Below, piece by piece: positions 46,001 to 52,658 of a stretch of 64,000 bases of DNA (positions within the stretch are counted from its first letter, which is position 1; each line of letters begins with the position of its first letter). The notes under the pieces are model-generated. The model saw only the letters and a list, made by a program, of their open reading frames with translations. It was not told the origin of the DNA and ran no database searches. The position numbers and the translations under genes were made by a program. The DNA lies in assembly GCA_026982695.1 (NCBI GenBank), contig JALSGS010000008.1, forward strand, positions 31,637-95,636. The letters run 5' to 3'. The DNA is from Saprospiraceae bacterium (lineage in GTDB: Bacteria; Bacteroidota; Bacteroidia; Chitinophagales; Saprospiraceae).

Positions 46001-47471
46001 AACGGAGCGTGCGCTCATACGCCCCTTATTGCTGTTGCGCAAGGTGCGCCTGACGTGGTCTGAGGACTTTGCTACTGTAGTGCCGGGTTATATGCCTAGT
46101 GCACGCTTTTTGGGCATGAACCAGTTTCAGTCGCCGGGTTGGGATTTTATTATAGGGTTACAGCCCAATATCAATCAGGAGAGCTACTATGGGCCTAACG
46201 ATTGGTTGTACAACAACTGGTCGTGGATAAGTGGTGATCAGTTGCTCAACCAGCAGGTGGTGCAGAACTATAGCAATCAGGCTTCGGCCAAGATCACCTT
46301 GGAGCCCATTGCTGATTTGCGCATCGACATCGACGCCACGCGCACTTATTCGAAAAACCACACGGAGTTTTTCCGCCGAGATACCATATTTCAGTCACCT
46401 GATCAGCGCTATCAACAGGAATGGCGCCACCTTATTCCACGCGATATAGGTTCCTTTACTCTTACGTGGTCGGGACTACCCACATTGTTCGATGAGGATA
46501 TCATTGGTTTGTTCCGTCGCTTTGAAGCCAACCGCGTCATTATCTCTCAGCGCTTGGGTACGGGGTATCACCTCGATTCTTTGCAGCGCGCTGAGGGATA
46601 TACGAATGGCTTTGGCCGATATCAGCAAAGTGTGTTGTTACCTGCATTCATTGCTGCTTATGCGGGCTTTGATCCGCAGCAGATGGAGTTGGCGCCCGAT
46701 TATACCAGAGTGCTGTTTAAGGAGTTGCCGCGACTCAACTGGCGCGTTAGTTACAATGGTTTAGCCAAGTTGCCTGGTTTGCGCGATTTGTTTCAATCTA
46801 TCAGCATCAATCATGCCTATAGCTCTCGGCTCAACATCAACTCGTTTGAGTCGGATCTGAACTACGATTACAACAATCCGTTTAAGCGCAATCCCGTCAC
46901 ACAAGATTTCTATGCGCGCTTTGAAGTGCCCAACGTAGTGGTGCAAGAGCAATTTTCGCCCTTATTGGGTGTGGATATACGCACCAAGCAGGGTATGTCT
47001 TTCAATCTTGATTTCAAACGGGCGCGTAGCTTGCAGATGAGCTTTATCGACTACAGTCTCAACGAGACGCGTTCGAAGGAATACGTCATCGGGTTTGGTT
47101 ACCGCATGAAGAATGTGGACTTGCCTTTTACCAAAAAGAAAAGAAAACGCCCCAATAGCAACCAAAACAACTCCATATTTGGCAATAGCAATGCACGTAG
47201 AGGGGTGGGGCAGGCCAAGGACTTAGACTTGAGTTTTGACTTTTCTCTGCGCGACGATATCACCATTCGCCACCAGCTTGACCAAGACATTCGAGAGCCC
47301 ACGCGAGGCACCAATGCACTGACGGTTTCGCCAGCTGCCGAATACCGCCTCAACCGCCAGCTGTCGCTGCGCTTTTTTGTCGATTACCGGCGCACTATAC
47401 CCAAAACCTCTCAGGGTTATCCCACTACCAATGTCAATGCAGGGGTAACTGTGCGCTTTACGTTGCAGTAA
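40086..47471 (+). CDS. sprA: Type IX secretion translocon protein SprA
   Basis: SprA (Sov) is the giant outer-membrane barrel through which type IX cargo leaves the cell. The 2,461-residue product has a signal peptide, and the family landmarks VDIRPQGNIDLTFGVDYQ, FDFDMAIQMNVQGQIGEKL (both repeated in the family), VYIDDFEGAISSFDLRTP, DHFKWYIDAL and long beta-strand stretches to the C-terminus VNAGVTVRFTLQ. The basic linker (about residues 1920-1980, RPRARRGRTPG ... KNKKRKKKEPSK) is charged and low in complexity, likely an exposed loop. I start at the ATG at 40086; a TTG at 40056 is possible. It explains the sorting-tail proteins at 8416, 32775 and 36910. Confidence 0.95.
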   Translation: MRRISLLTGSFLGLALMINWLAPLVAHSARSVGLRHGWAYTAVQVATDTIPIEPPQNPIELPDPSIIVHEVEYDPETGQYIFTERIGDDHFRPPTFMDFEEYMEYRARQQEQQVWRELSGLSAGARSRSGRPDPIAKVDLEDNLIDRFFGSTTGSPTVDIRPQGNIDLTFGVDYQKVENPVWTLRQQRQGGFDFDMAIQMNVQGQIGEKLKLSTNYNTQSTFDFDNQMKLDYSSDAFSEDDIIKKIEAGNVSLPLRGQLIQGSQSLFGLKTELQFGRLRLTAVASQQKSEREELTIQGGSQYQEFEVRADQYDENRHFFLTHYNRAHFEEALEALPQVKTLFRIENIQVWVTNDRNETVDIRDIVAIADLGEPERMTNTNPDFQAPPVPRFRDLEGNALPDNYANDIYATLIANPRNKFVDRAANVLKSAPFNFQQGRDFEKVSARKLSPTEYTYHPELGYISLNINLQPDQVLAVAFQYSYKDSVYQVGQLAEDVPATTDSVNQNVLFVKMLKSSTQPVDVPTWDLMMKNIYSIGAFQVSPEDFRLDIYYEDPGGGQKRFLPETNLAGIPLLQVFNLDQLNTLNDPQPDGVFDFVPGLTINPSNGRIMFPVLEPFGEALARQIDDPVLRRKYVYDTLYSAPLVVAQEFAEFNRFTIKGSYKSSVSREISLGAFNIPQGSVRVTAGGQILRENIDYEVDYNLGRVRILNDAYLNSGQPIRVSFEDNTLFGFQTKTMLGLRADYQLSKHLTLGGTYLHLFERPYTQKVNVGDDPINNRIFGLDLSYSDEAPWLTRAIDALPLVQTKEPSQISFFAEAAFLKPGYARAIQEGEKGDRQSVVYIDDFEGAISSFDLRTPTNAWQLASVPQNDALNNNPFFPEADAIDTTLSGVNRALLNWYRIDPSVTRGTNNANPYEVLVPQTEVFPNFTPTDLLSTTLYTFDLSFYPSERGPYNFDLPVSLGGTPYSAGLMPDGRLAKPETRWGGIMRALTTNDFQQANIEFLEFWMLSPFLDESGDGSGAPNAADRQGMLVIELGNISEDILRDSRKFFENGLPGPNNQGRRTKRTAWGRVPLTQQITNAFDNDPATRQAQDVGLDGLSDVEERDHFKWYIDALQAGGVLAQVIDSIRQDPSNDDFKYFRDAEYDNNNTTVRDRYKRFNGLEGNSQPPTTGQFISSSTNYPDNEDLNRDNSLNESESYFQYRIPIEWDGDRGIKMEANPFVTEKVESPDGTRVWYRFKVPLDLPDDHPFFKRVGGIQDFRSIRFVRMYLRGFKAPVTMRFARLELVRNQWRRYQQPLVETDLSGPVEENAATLFDVNAVNIEENSQRQPFGYILPPGITREQAIGLQLNALQNEQSMAMTVCGLQDGDARAIYKIINLDMRLYERLRMFVHGELRPEDPDLKDGDLKVFIRLGSDFTKNYYEYELPLKISRDSFVPYSDPSYQRVVWPLENEFDFPLQLLKDLKLERNASGYALSKVYPLDGAPDPERPEARLRIKGNPNLGLVKGVMIGIRNPKDDSKEHCVEVWVNELRLAGLEQRGGMAALARLDMQMADLGNLTVAGNMSTIGYGALDQQLYERSREDVVEYSIATDLELGKFLPKEWGIHIPLLAQISQSIRTPQYDPYDLDVEVSEKIAGQSGAVRDSILDLSREVTSLRSINFTNVRKERTQSDRPPLPWDVSNFALTYVWEEGERRDPFIEYDRVRRQRGLLTYAYSRKGKFVEPLKNLSSSKWLGLITNFNFNPLPNSFGFQTELNRQFQETKYRFAGNNPFYNTFFIKRFTWNRSYDLNWDLSKNIKLRFFADNRSVVDELPEFDQETMLPIPDAVKREFLLANLRNLGRPKQYKHTLTLNYTAPLKQFPLLEWVNATASYTANYQWDAASEAPGARALGNIIQNRQQRQANVDLDFEKLYNKSKYLKAISRPRARRGRTPGSNRRPAGRDSRRNGASDQEDDKADGGSGKNKKRKKKEPSKTERALIRPLLLLRKVRLTWSEDFATVVPGYMPSARFLGMNQFQSPGWDFIIGLQPNINQESYYGPNDWLYNNWSWISGDQLLNQQVVQNYSNQASAKITLEPIADLRIDIDATRTYSKNHTEFFRRDTIFQSPDQRYQQEWRHLIPRDIGSFTLTWSGLPTLFDEDIIGLFRRFEANRVIISQRLGTGYHLDSLQRAEGYTNGFGRYQQSVLLPAFIAAYAGFDPQQMELAPDYTRVLFKELPRLNWRVSYNGLAKLPGLRDLFQSISINHAYSSRLNINSFESDLNYDYNNPFKRNPVTQDFYARFEVPNVVVQEQFSPLLGVDIRTKQGMSFNLDFKRARSLQMSFIDYSLNETRSKEYVIGFGYRMKNVDLPFTKKKRKRPNSNQNNSIFGNSNARRGVGQAKDLDLSFDFSLRDDITIRHQLDQDIREPTRGTNALTVSPAAEYRLNRQLSLRFFVDYRRTIPKTSQGYPTTNVNAGVTVRFTLQ

Positions 47472-47506
47472 GCCATTTTCACAGGTACTGGGCCAGCCTA
47501 GCTTCT

Positions 47507-47920
47507 CTACAAGAAGTATTGTATGGCCAGCTCGTAACCCTTTAGTCCCAAACCTACGATGCTACCTACACATACAGCACTGAGATATGAGTGGTGGCGA
47601 AAGGGCTCGCGAGCAAAGACATTGGAGATGTGCACTTCTATGACGGGAGTTTCAATGGCTGCCACGGCATCAGCCAATGCGATCGAAGTGTGGCTCAGCC
47701 CGCCTGCATTTAGGATGATGCCGTTGTAGGTAAAGCCCACTTCGTGTAGCTTGTCGATAAGTGCTCCCTCGTGATTACTCTGGAAATAGTGGATGGTCAC
47801 AGTGGGAAATTCCTGATGCAGTAGTTCCAGATATTCTTCGAAGCTACGCCGCCCGTAGATGTGTGGCTCGCGTTTGCCCAACAAATTGAGATTGGGCCCA
47901 TTGATAATAAGCAGCTTCAT
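47507..47920 (-). CDS. aroQ: 3-dehydroquinate dehydratase, type II
   Basis: AroQ removes water from 3-dehydroquinate in the shikimate pathway. The 137-residue protein has the type II hallmarks: INGPNLNLLGKREPHIYG (catalytic Tyr in IYG, Arg in KRE), YFQSNHEGALID, GIILNAGGLSHTSIAL, VIEVHISNVFAREPFRHHSY (catalytic His in HISN; Arg of the lid). Length is slightly short of the usual 145-150, with no piece missing. It is divergent from the arginase-family gene; no promoter was pinned in the gap. Confidence 0.95.
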   Translation of the reverse strand: MKLLIINGPNLNLLGKREPHIYGRRSFEEYLELLHQEFPTVTIHYFQSNHEGALIDKLHEVGFTYNGIILNAGGLSHTSIALADAVAAIETPVIEVHISNVFAREPFRHHSYLSAVCVGSIVGLGLKGYELAIQYFL

Positions 47921-48024
47921 AGCTTATTTCGTTTTGTTTGTGCAAAATGCAACTTTTCGGACAAGCTGTCAGTGTAGTTTTTACAGGATTGTTTTTTGTA
48001 GCTGTATGGAAAACACCTGGTGCC

Positions 48025-48813
48025 ATGTCAGCGATGCATACCGACAAAAGGCCTTTATCGGTGGCATTGGTCGATTTTGACGGGTCTTTACAGTTGCAGG
48101 CATGCCTCAAGGATGCCGCCTCGTACATCATTGGGCTCAATGACTTGGAGGGCGTGGCCTATTTCTGTACTCCGGAAGCTCAGCGTGCACTCGATCAGCG
48201 GTTGAGTCGCTATCACGCGCGTTTGTGGTTTTTGGGCAGCGGCAACTACCATTACACCAGTTATTTGCTGATGAAGCGCTTGCGTCATCCTTTTACGTTA
48301 GTGTTATTCGACCATCATGCGGATGCCCAGCAACAACCCACTATGTTGTCGTGTGGTAGTTGGGTGGCCGAAGCGCTATTGCGTTTACCTCGATTGGTGA
48401 AGGTAGTACTGGTAGGCGTGCAGGAGCGCAGTTTGGATGGCATAGCTGCTCATTTATTACAAAAGATTGAATGGTTGCCTCCCGACCGATGGACGGCGCA
48501 TACACTCTTGCAGGCCATACCTACGCGCCACATATACATCAGCATCGACAAAGATGTGCTCGATCCGCGCTGGGCCCTCACCAATTGGGATCAGGGGCAA
48601 ATGCCTTTGCCCTATCTATTAGAACTAGTACGTGCCTTAGGCACGAGAAAAAAAATCCTTGGCGCGGATGTGTGTGGCGAGTTACCACCCGCTCAGCAGG
48701 GTTGGTTCGGAAGGCAACTTGTAGAAGCTACAGCCAAGAACGAACAAGCCAATCTCGCGATCTTGCAAGCACTGCAAGATGCGTTAAGTGATGGGAAACT
48801 GTCCGAACCTTAA
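48025..48813 (+). CDS. Arginase-family (ureohydrolase-like) protein
   Basis: The 262-residue protein has the ureohydrolase metal-site pattern in the form of a divergent clade: WFLGSGNYHY in place of GGDHS, LVLFDHHADAQ, LSCGSWVAEALL, and YISIDKDVLDPRWALTNWDQGQMP with ILGADVCGE. These place two manganese ions in an arginase/agmatinase/formiminoglutamase fold; substrate is not known. The open reading extends upstream to an ATG at 47947 (TTG 47938), adding a hydrophobic N-terminus that does not suit a cytoplasmic enzyme and would leave almost no room for the divergent aroQ promoter, so I start at 48025; 48034 is equally possible. Its TAA overlaps the pncA TAA on the other strand. Confidence 0.75.
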   Translation: MSAMHTDKRPLSVALVDFDGSLQLQACLKDAASYIIGLNDLEGVAYFCTPEAQRALDQRLSRYHARLWFLGSGNYHYTSYLLMKRLRHPFTLVLFDHHADAQQQPTMLSCGSWVAEALLRLPRLVKVVLVGVQERSLDGIAAHLLQKIEWLPPDRWTAHTLLQAIPTRHIYISIDKDVLDPRWALTNWDQGQMPLPYLLELVRALGTRKKILGADVCGELPPAQQGWFGRQLVEATAKNEQANLAILQALQDALSDGKLSEP

Positions 48814-49361
48814 GCAGGTTGCCATATTGCCTTAGAGGTGATCAGCTGAATACTCGCTTCTTCCATATCGCGATAAGCAGCTGCTTCATCAGCTGGGTTG
48901 ACAGGGCGCACGGCGTCGCGGATGACATAGGTTTTAAATCCGTTTTTTGCGGCGTCTAGGGCTGTCGATTTGACGCAGTATTCTGTAGTCAGGCCCGTCA
49001 CGTAGACTTCTTCTACATCGTGTTCTTTGAGCCATTGTGCTAGGTCGACATTGGTTGCTTCGAAGGCCGAATATCCATCATCCTTGTTATCGGTGCCTTT
49101 GAGCAACACTTGGTCGATCTTGTCGGTGCGCAACTGCGGGTGGAACTCAGCACCTGGCGTGCCTGCTACACAGTGTACCGGCCATTTTTGGAAATGCACC
49201 GTGTCGGATGGGTGCCAATCTTTGCTGGCCAATACGTAGTCGAAGTGATCTACAAGTTGGTTGATGACAGGCACGACTTGGTCGCCATCAGGTGCAGCTA
49301 GAGCCCCACCAGGGCAGAAGTCGTTCTGTACGTCCACGATGATGAGTGCTTTTTTTGCCAT
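48810..49361 (-). CDS. pncA: Nicotinamidase, isochorismatase family
   Basis: PncA hydrolyses nicotinamide to nicotinate in NAD salvage. The 183-residue protein has the catalytic triad: Asp in LIIVDVQNDFCPGGAL, Lys in VLLKGTD, Cys in GLTTEYCVKSTALDA; the metal ligands are in SKDWHPSDTVHF. GGGAGG-like sequence lies just before the ATG at 49361 and makes it a better start than the ATG at 49373. It converges with the arginase-family gene, sharing the bases TTAA at 48810-48813 as both stop codons. Confidence 0.92.
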   Translation of the reverse strand: MAKKALIIVDVQNDFCPGGALAAPDGDQVVPVINQLVDHFDYVLASKDWHPSDTVHFQKWPVHCVAGTPGAEFHPQLRTDKIDQVLLKGTDNKDDGYSAFEATNVDLAQWLKEHDVEEVYVTGLTTEYCVKSTALDAAKNGFKTYVIRDAVRPVNPADEAAAYRDMEEASIQLITSKAIWQPA

Positions 49362-49445
49362 AGCCTCCCGCATTTAGTTGGTTCAAGTTTATAATAGCTA
49401 CTCCTTTTTGCCGAAAATTGTTTACCAGAAAGGGCTGATTAGGGG

Positions 49446-49485
49446 TACAAAAATAGGGGCAATTGTGCATGCACAACAGCCCCTA
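49446..49485 (-). terminator. Terminator of the barrel gene at 49525, overlapping a possible pncA promoter
   Basis: The stem TAGGGGC/GCCCCTA (49454-49485) encloses the near-palindrome TTGTGCATGCACAA, and the minus strand continues as TATTTTTG. It lies 40 bases beyond the stop of the gene at 49525. Confidence 0.65.
49448..49476 (-). promoter_or_regulatory. Possible promoter of pncA
   Basis: On the minus strand TTG (49474-49476) is followed by 18 bases and TATTTTTG (49448-49455), an exact TAnnTTTG, about 87 bases before the pncA ATG. The same bases form the T-tract and one arm of the terminator, so it may be one, the other or both. Confidence 0.4.
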
Positions 49486-49524
49486 AATGACTTCTTGCCA
49501 AAGGGCATTACAGCTCTTTTTTGC

Positions 49525-50130
49525 TTAAAAAGCAAAACCCACGGAAATGCCGAATCGGGGTAAGAGCCCGCCAATATTGATACTTGCGATGTTGGCATCT
49601 TCGCTGGTACCATCGGGATAACTCACGCGTACTTTTCCGAGATTGAACTTGGTGTAGTTAATACCACCAAATAAATCGAGTACAAACACCTCAGAAATGA
49701 GGAATTGGTATCCGATGATGCCACCACCAGCAATGACGCTGGTTTTTACACTTCCAGCGCCTTTTTGGCCTTGAGCATTTGCTATTTCCACTTTCAGTTT
49801 GCCCAAATTGACATTCAAATAAGGTGCTGCGTAGAAGCCTTTGGGGGCGTTGGCGTTTTTGCCTAAATAGAATCTGTATTCGGGGGCTAGCCCAAACATC
49901 GAAAAGCTGGCTGTGCCACTTTCTGAGGTAACGGTAGAAGCATCTACGGACAATAGCCAAATGTTCAAACCTGTATTGAGACTTCGTTGGGCATTGAAGG
50001 CATGCTCAAAGGTTAATGTCACAGTCTGGCTAAACAAATAGGTAGTAGGTGTCCATTTGATGGCATTTTGGGCCTGTGTGGCAAAGGCGAAAGATAGGTA
50101 TAAGGATACAAGAAGCAAATAGGTTTTCAT
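49525..50130 (-). CDS. Outer-membrane beta-barrel protein
   Basis: The 201-residue protein has a signal peptide (MKTYLLLVSLYLSFAFATQAQ) and eight or so amphipathic beta-strands (SMFGLAPEYRFYLG, GFYAAPYLNVNLGKLKVEI, VFVLDLFGGINYTKFNLG) ending in FGISVGFAF with a terminal Phe, the barrel-assembly signal. It looks like the DUF3575/OmpA-barrel type of small Bacteroidota barrels. Function is unknown. It is a single gene with a terminator behind it. Confidence 0.75.
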   Translation of the reverse strand: MKTYLLLVSLYLSFAFATQAQNAIKWTPTTYLFSQTVTLTFEHAFNAQRSLNTGLNIWLLSVDASTVTSESGTASFSMFGLAPEYRFYLGKNANAPKGFYAAPYLNVNLGKLKVEIANAQGQKGAGSVKTSVIAGGGIIGYQFLISEVFVLDLFGGINYTKFNLGKVRVSYPDGTSEDANIASINIGGLLPRFGISVGFAF

Positions 50131-50282
50131 GAGTCCTTTGTTTTCGGTTTTAGGAGAGGAAAAAACTTTCCGTAACCATTAGCTGATGGCTACACTCTTG
50201 GCGTTTAGACGAAGGAAGGCACTTGAAAGTGTACTGCACTTGTGCCTTTTGTCTTTAGACAGACAAAAAAGTGGTGTGCCCC

Positions 50283-51506
50283 TTATTGGAATACTACATC
50301 TAAGGTGAGTGTTTTTCCATTGCGTAGCACCACTACTTGCGTTTGATCACCTTTGCGGAACTGACTTAGCCCTTCCATGTAGTCGTAGATGTCGTTGACT
50401 GTCACGTCACCTATTTGGATGATGATGTCGCCATTTTGCATACCTGCCTTGGCACCGGCACGACCATCGATTACGGCATCTACGCGCATGCCTTTGCCGT
50501 CGTAGGTGTAGTCGGGCATTACGCCTAGCGACACTTTGAAAGCAGCGCCTTGGCGTTGGCTTTCATCCTTTGTTTTGCGAAACTCGAGCTGGGGCTGGCT
50601 ATTGAGCTGGGCGATGAGGTTGTAGATCAGCTGACATATATCGGCCAAGCCGCCGTAGTTGATGTACTCACTATCGTCTTGGGGTTTGTGGTAGTCGGCA
50701 TGTTGGCCGGTGAAGAAGTGTAGTACGGGGATGTTTTTGAGGTAGAAGGAGGTGTGATCAGAAGGGCCGACGCCACTTTCTGTAGTGACAATGTGTATGC
50801 CGAGTGTGTCGATTTGCCGCAAGGCGTCTTTCCAAGCTGGGGAGGTGCCCGCCCCATTGGCCACCAGCTTGCGCTCGGCATTGAGGCGACCTACCATATC
50901 CATGTTGATCATGTAAGCAGCCTGATTGAGGTCAATAGTGGGGTGGTCGGCAAAATATTTAGATCCGTACAGCCCCAGTTCTTCTGCAGAAAAGGCGATA
51001 AAGAGGTAGTTGTGTCCTTTGAGGGAGCTGTGTTTCAGCTTTTCAGCCAGGCATAGCAAGGCAGCCACGCCGCTGGCGTTGTCGTCGGCGCCATTGTGGA
51101 TAGCTGCCTCGCCGACATGACGCGAGCCAAAGTGCCCCATGCCCAAGTGATCGAAGTGGGCGCCAATAATCACGGTAGTGGGAGTACCATTGTCCAAGTA
51201 ACCCACTACATTGACTCCTGTGCGTTTTTCCCCTGTTTCACTGTGAGGGTTGGGCTTATATGTGAAGTCGAAGGGCTGAAACCAGCCTTCAGTGCCTTTG
51301 GGTTGTAGGCCAATCTCTTCGAAGCGCCGAGCAATGTAGGTGGCAGCTTCTTTTTCGTAGGGGGTACCTGCTTCGCGCCCTTTGAGCAGGTTGGAGGAAA
51401 GGAACACTACGTCTACTTGTAGCTGTAGTGTGTCGGGTGATATGTGTTGTGCTTGTAGGCCGAGGATTGCAAGTGATGAGATGAATAGAGCAAGTATGCG
51501 TGCCAT
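50283..51506 (-). CDS. M28-family zinc peptidase with C-terminal PDZ domain
   Basis: The 407-residue secreted enzyme should be a zinc aminopeptidase. A signal peptide (to GLQAQ) is followed by a PA-like N-terminal part and the M28 catalytic domain with all ligands: GAHFDHLG (His), NGADDNASG (Asp), AFSAEELGLYGS (Glu pair), MINMDMVGR (Asp), and HFFTGQHADYH (His). From about residue 325 a PDZ domain follows (LGVMPDYTYDGKGMRVD ... AGMQNGDIIIQIGDVTVNDIYDYME). The start is the ATG at 51506; a longer TTG reading to 51551 runs through the promoter box at 51541-51548. It is a single gene. Confidence 0.88.
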   Translation of the reverse strand: MARILALFISSLAILGLQAQHISPDTLQLQVDVVFLSSNLLKGREAGTPYEKEAATYIARRFEEIGLQPKGTEGWFQPFDFTYKPNPHSETGEKRTGVNVVGYLDNGTPTTVIIGAHFDHLGMGHFGSRHVGEAAIHNGADDNASGVAALLCLAEKLKHSSLKGHNYLFIAFSAEELGLYGSKYFADHPTIDLNQAAYMINMDMVGRLNAERKLVANGAGTSPAWKDALRQIDTLGIHIVTTESGVGPSDHTSFYLKNIPVLHFFTGQHADYHKPQDDSEYINYGGLADICQLIYNLIAQLNSQPQLEFRKTKDESQRQGAAFKVSLGVMPDYTYDGKGMRVDAVIDGRAGAKAGMQNGDIIIQIGDVTVNDIYDYMEGLSQFRKGDQTQVVVLRNGKTLTLDVVFQ

Positions 51507-51540
51507 AAAGGAAAAGGTATTTTTGGTAATGTGTTGTGCG

Positions 51541-51548
51541 CAAATATA
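51541..51548 (-). promoter_or_regulatory. Bacteroidota -7 promoter element for the M28-PDZ peptidase
   Basis: The minus strand reads TATATTTG, an exact TAnnTTTG, 34 bases before the ATG at 51506. No clear TTG box. Confidence 0.5.
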
Positions 51549-51618
51549 CAATTTGCCAGTACCTTCATGAGCTATAGATTGTCATGCATCAGTCTAATTA
51601 TCTAGGTTGTTCAACAGA

Positions 51619-52630
51619 ATGCCTATGTCCGTGCTGTATCTTACTTGCTGGAACCCTTAGAACTTTTTTGACACCGGCGACGATTTCCTATCGTCTTAAA
51701 ATAGGTTGGACACAAGCTGCTTTCAAAGCTAAAAAGCGGTATCTGGCCGAAATTTGCGAGGCGCTCATGACAATGTACAGCCCGACATTGTGGCTGTTTG
51801 TGAGATTGATAAAGACGTCTTGCTAGCCGATTTGCTGCAGGCTGTTGGGCTTCACCAATTGCAGGTCATCATGGGTGATCGAGATACTTCTAACTTGCGT
51901 GGAGTTGATGTAGCTGTAGTGTATAATCCGGACAAGTTGGAGTTGCTGAGTCAGCAAAGTCAACGGTGCACTTGCGCTATCGCGCTCGCGACATCTTTGA
52001 GTTGGTCTTTTGCTTCAAAGATACCGGAAAGGAACTGGTAATCATTGCTAGCCATTGGCCTTTGCGTATGCGTGGCAAGGCTGTTTCTGATCTGGCGCGA
52101 ATTGCGGTAGGGGGAAAACATTGTTTCTTTGGCCGGGCAGCACGGAAAGGTTAGTCTGCATGCCTATGAAATGTGGTACACCATGGACGACTTGCAGGCT
52201 ATTCGCACGCGTTGGAAGACGAGCTTTTTGACAGCAGCATGCTCGACCACCTGAACGCTACGGGTGATCGCAATCTGGTCACTGGGCGTAGCAATGCAAT
52301 CAGGGCTTTGGGTGAGACTTATTCTTATCGGGCAAAAGCTTGCTACCTTTTCTGGGTGTGGTATTTGTTGAGTCAGGAGGACATGGGGTGGTGCTACATG
52401 GCCGGACGATGCAAGGGGTTAAGTTCGCCAATCGATATCAGTTGCTAGATCATCTATTGGTTAGCCGCGGTTTATTGGCCGAAGAAGGTTTGTGCCTACT
52501 GCCCAAAACAATGGGCTTCTTTTGCAACCTTACACGTAATGCCATGCGCACTTACTAGCTACGCCCCTTCAAGAAAGACAAAAAGGGATACTCAGGCCAT
52601 TTTCTGCTGGTAGCTACTTTTGGCTATTGA
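51619..52630 (+). pseudogene. Endonuclease/exonuclease/phosphatase family protein, decayed
   Basis: No frame is open throughout, but a family-like protein can be followed across three frames. The ATG at 51619 gives SVLYLTCWNP, then an in-frame TAG at 51658 where Glu is expected before NFFDTGDDFLSS. Then come IGWTQAAFKAKKRYLAEICEAL in another frame, VQPDIVAVCEID and LRGVDVAVVYNPDKL in the first frame, ARDIFELVF and IIASHWPLRMRGK in the third, LDHLNATGDRNLV, then LLDHLLVSRGLL, an in-frame TAG at 52556, and a last GYSGHFLLVATFGY to a TGA at 52628. The order of pieces matches one complete secreted or cytoplasmic EEP-fold hydrolase of about 330 residues. At least four frameshifts and two nonsense codons make it dead. 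Confidence 0.8.
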
Positions 52631-52658
52631 AATGGGTGATATGATCAGTTTCTCATTG

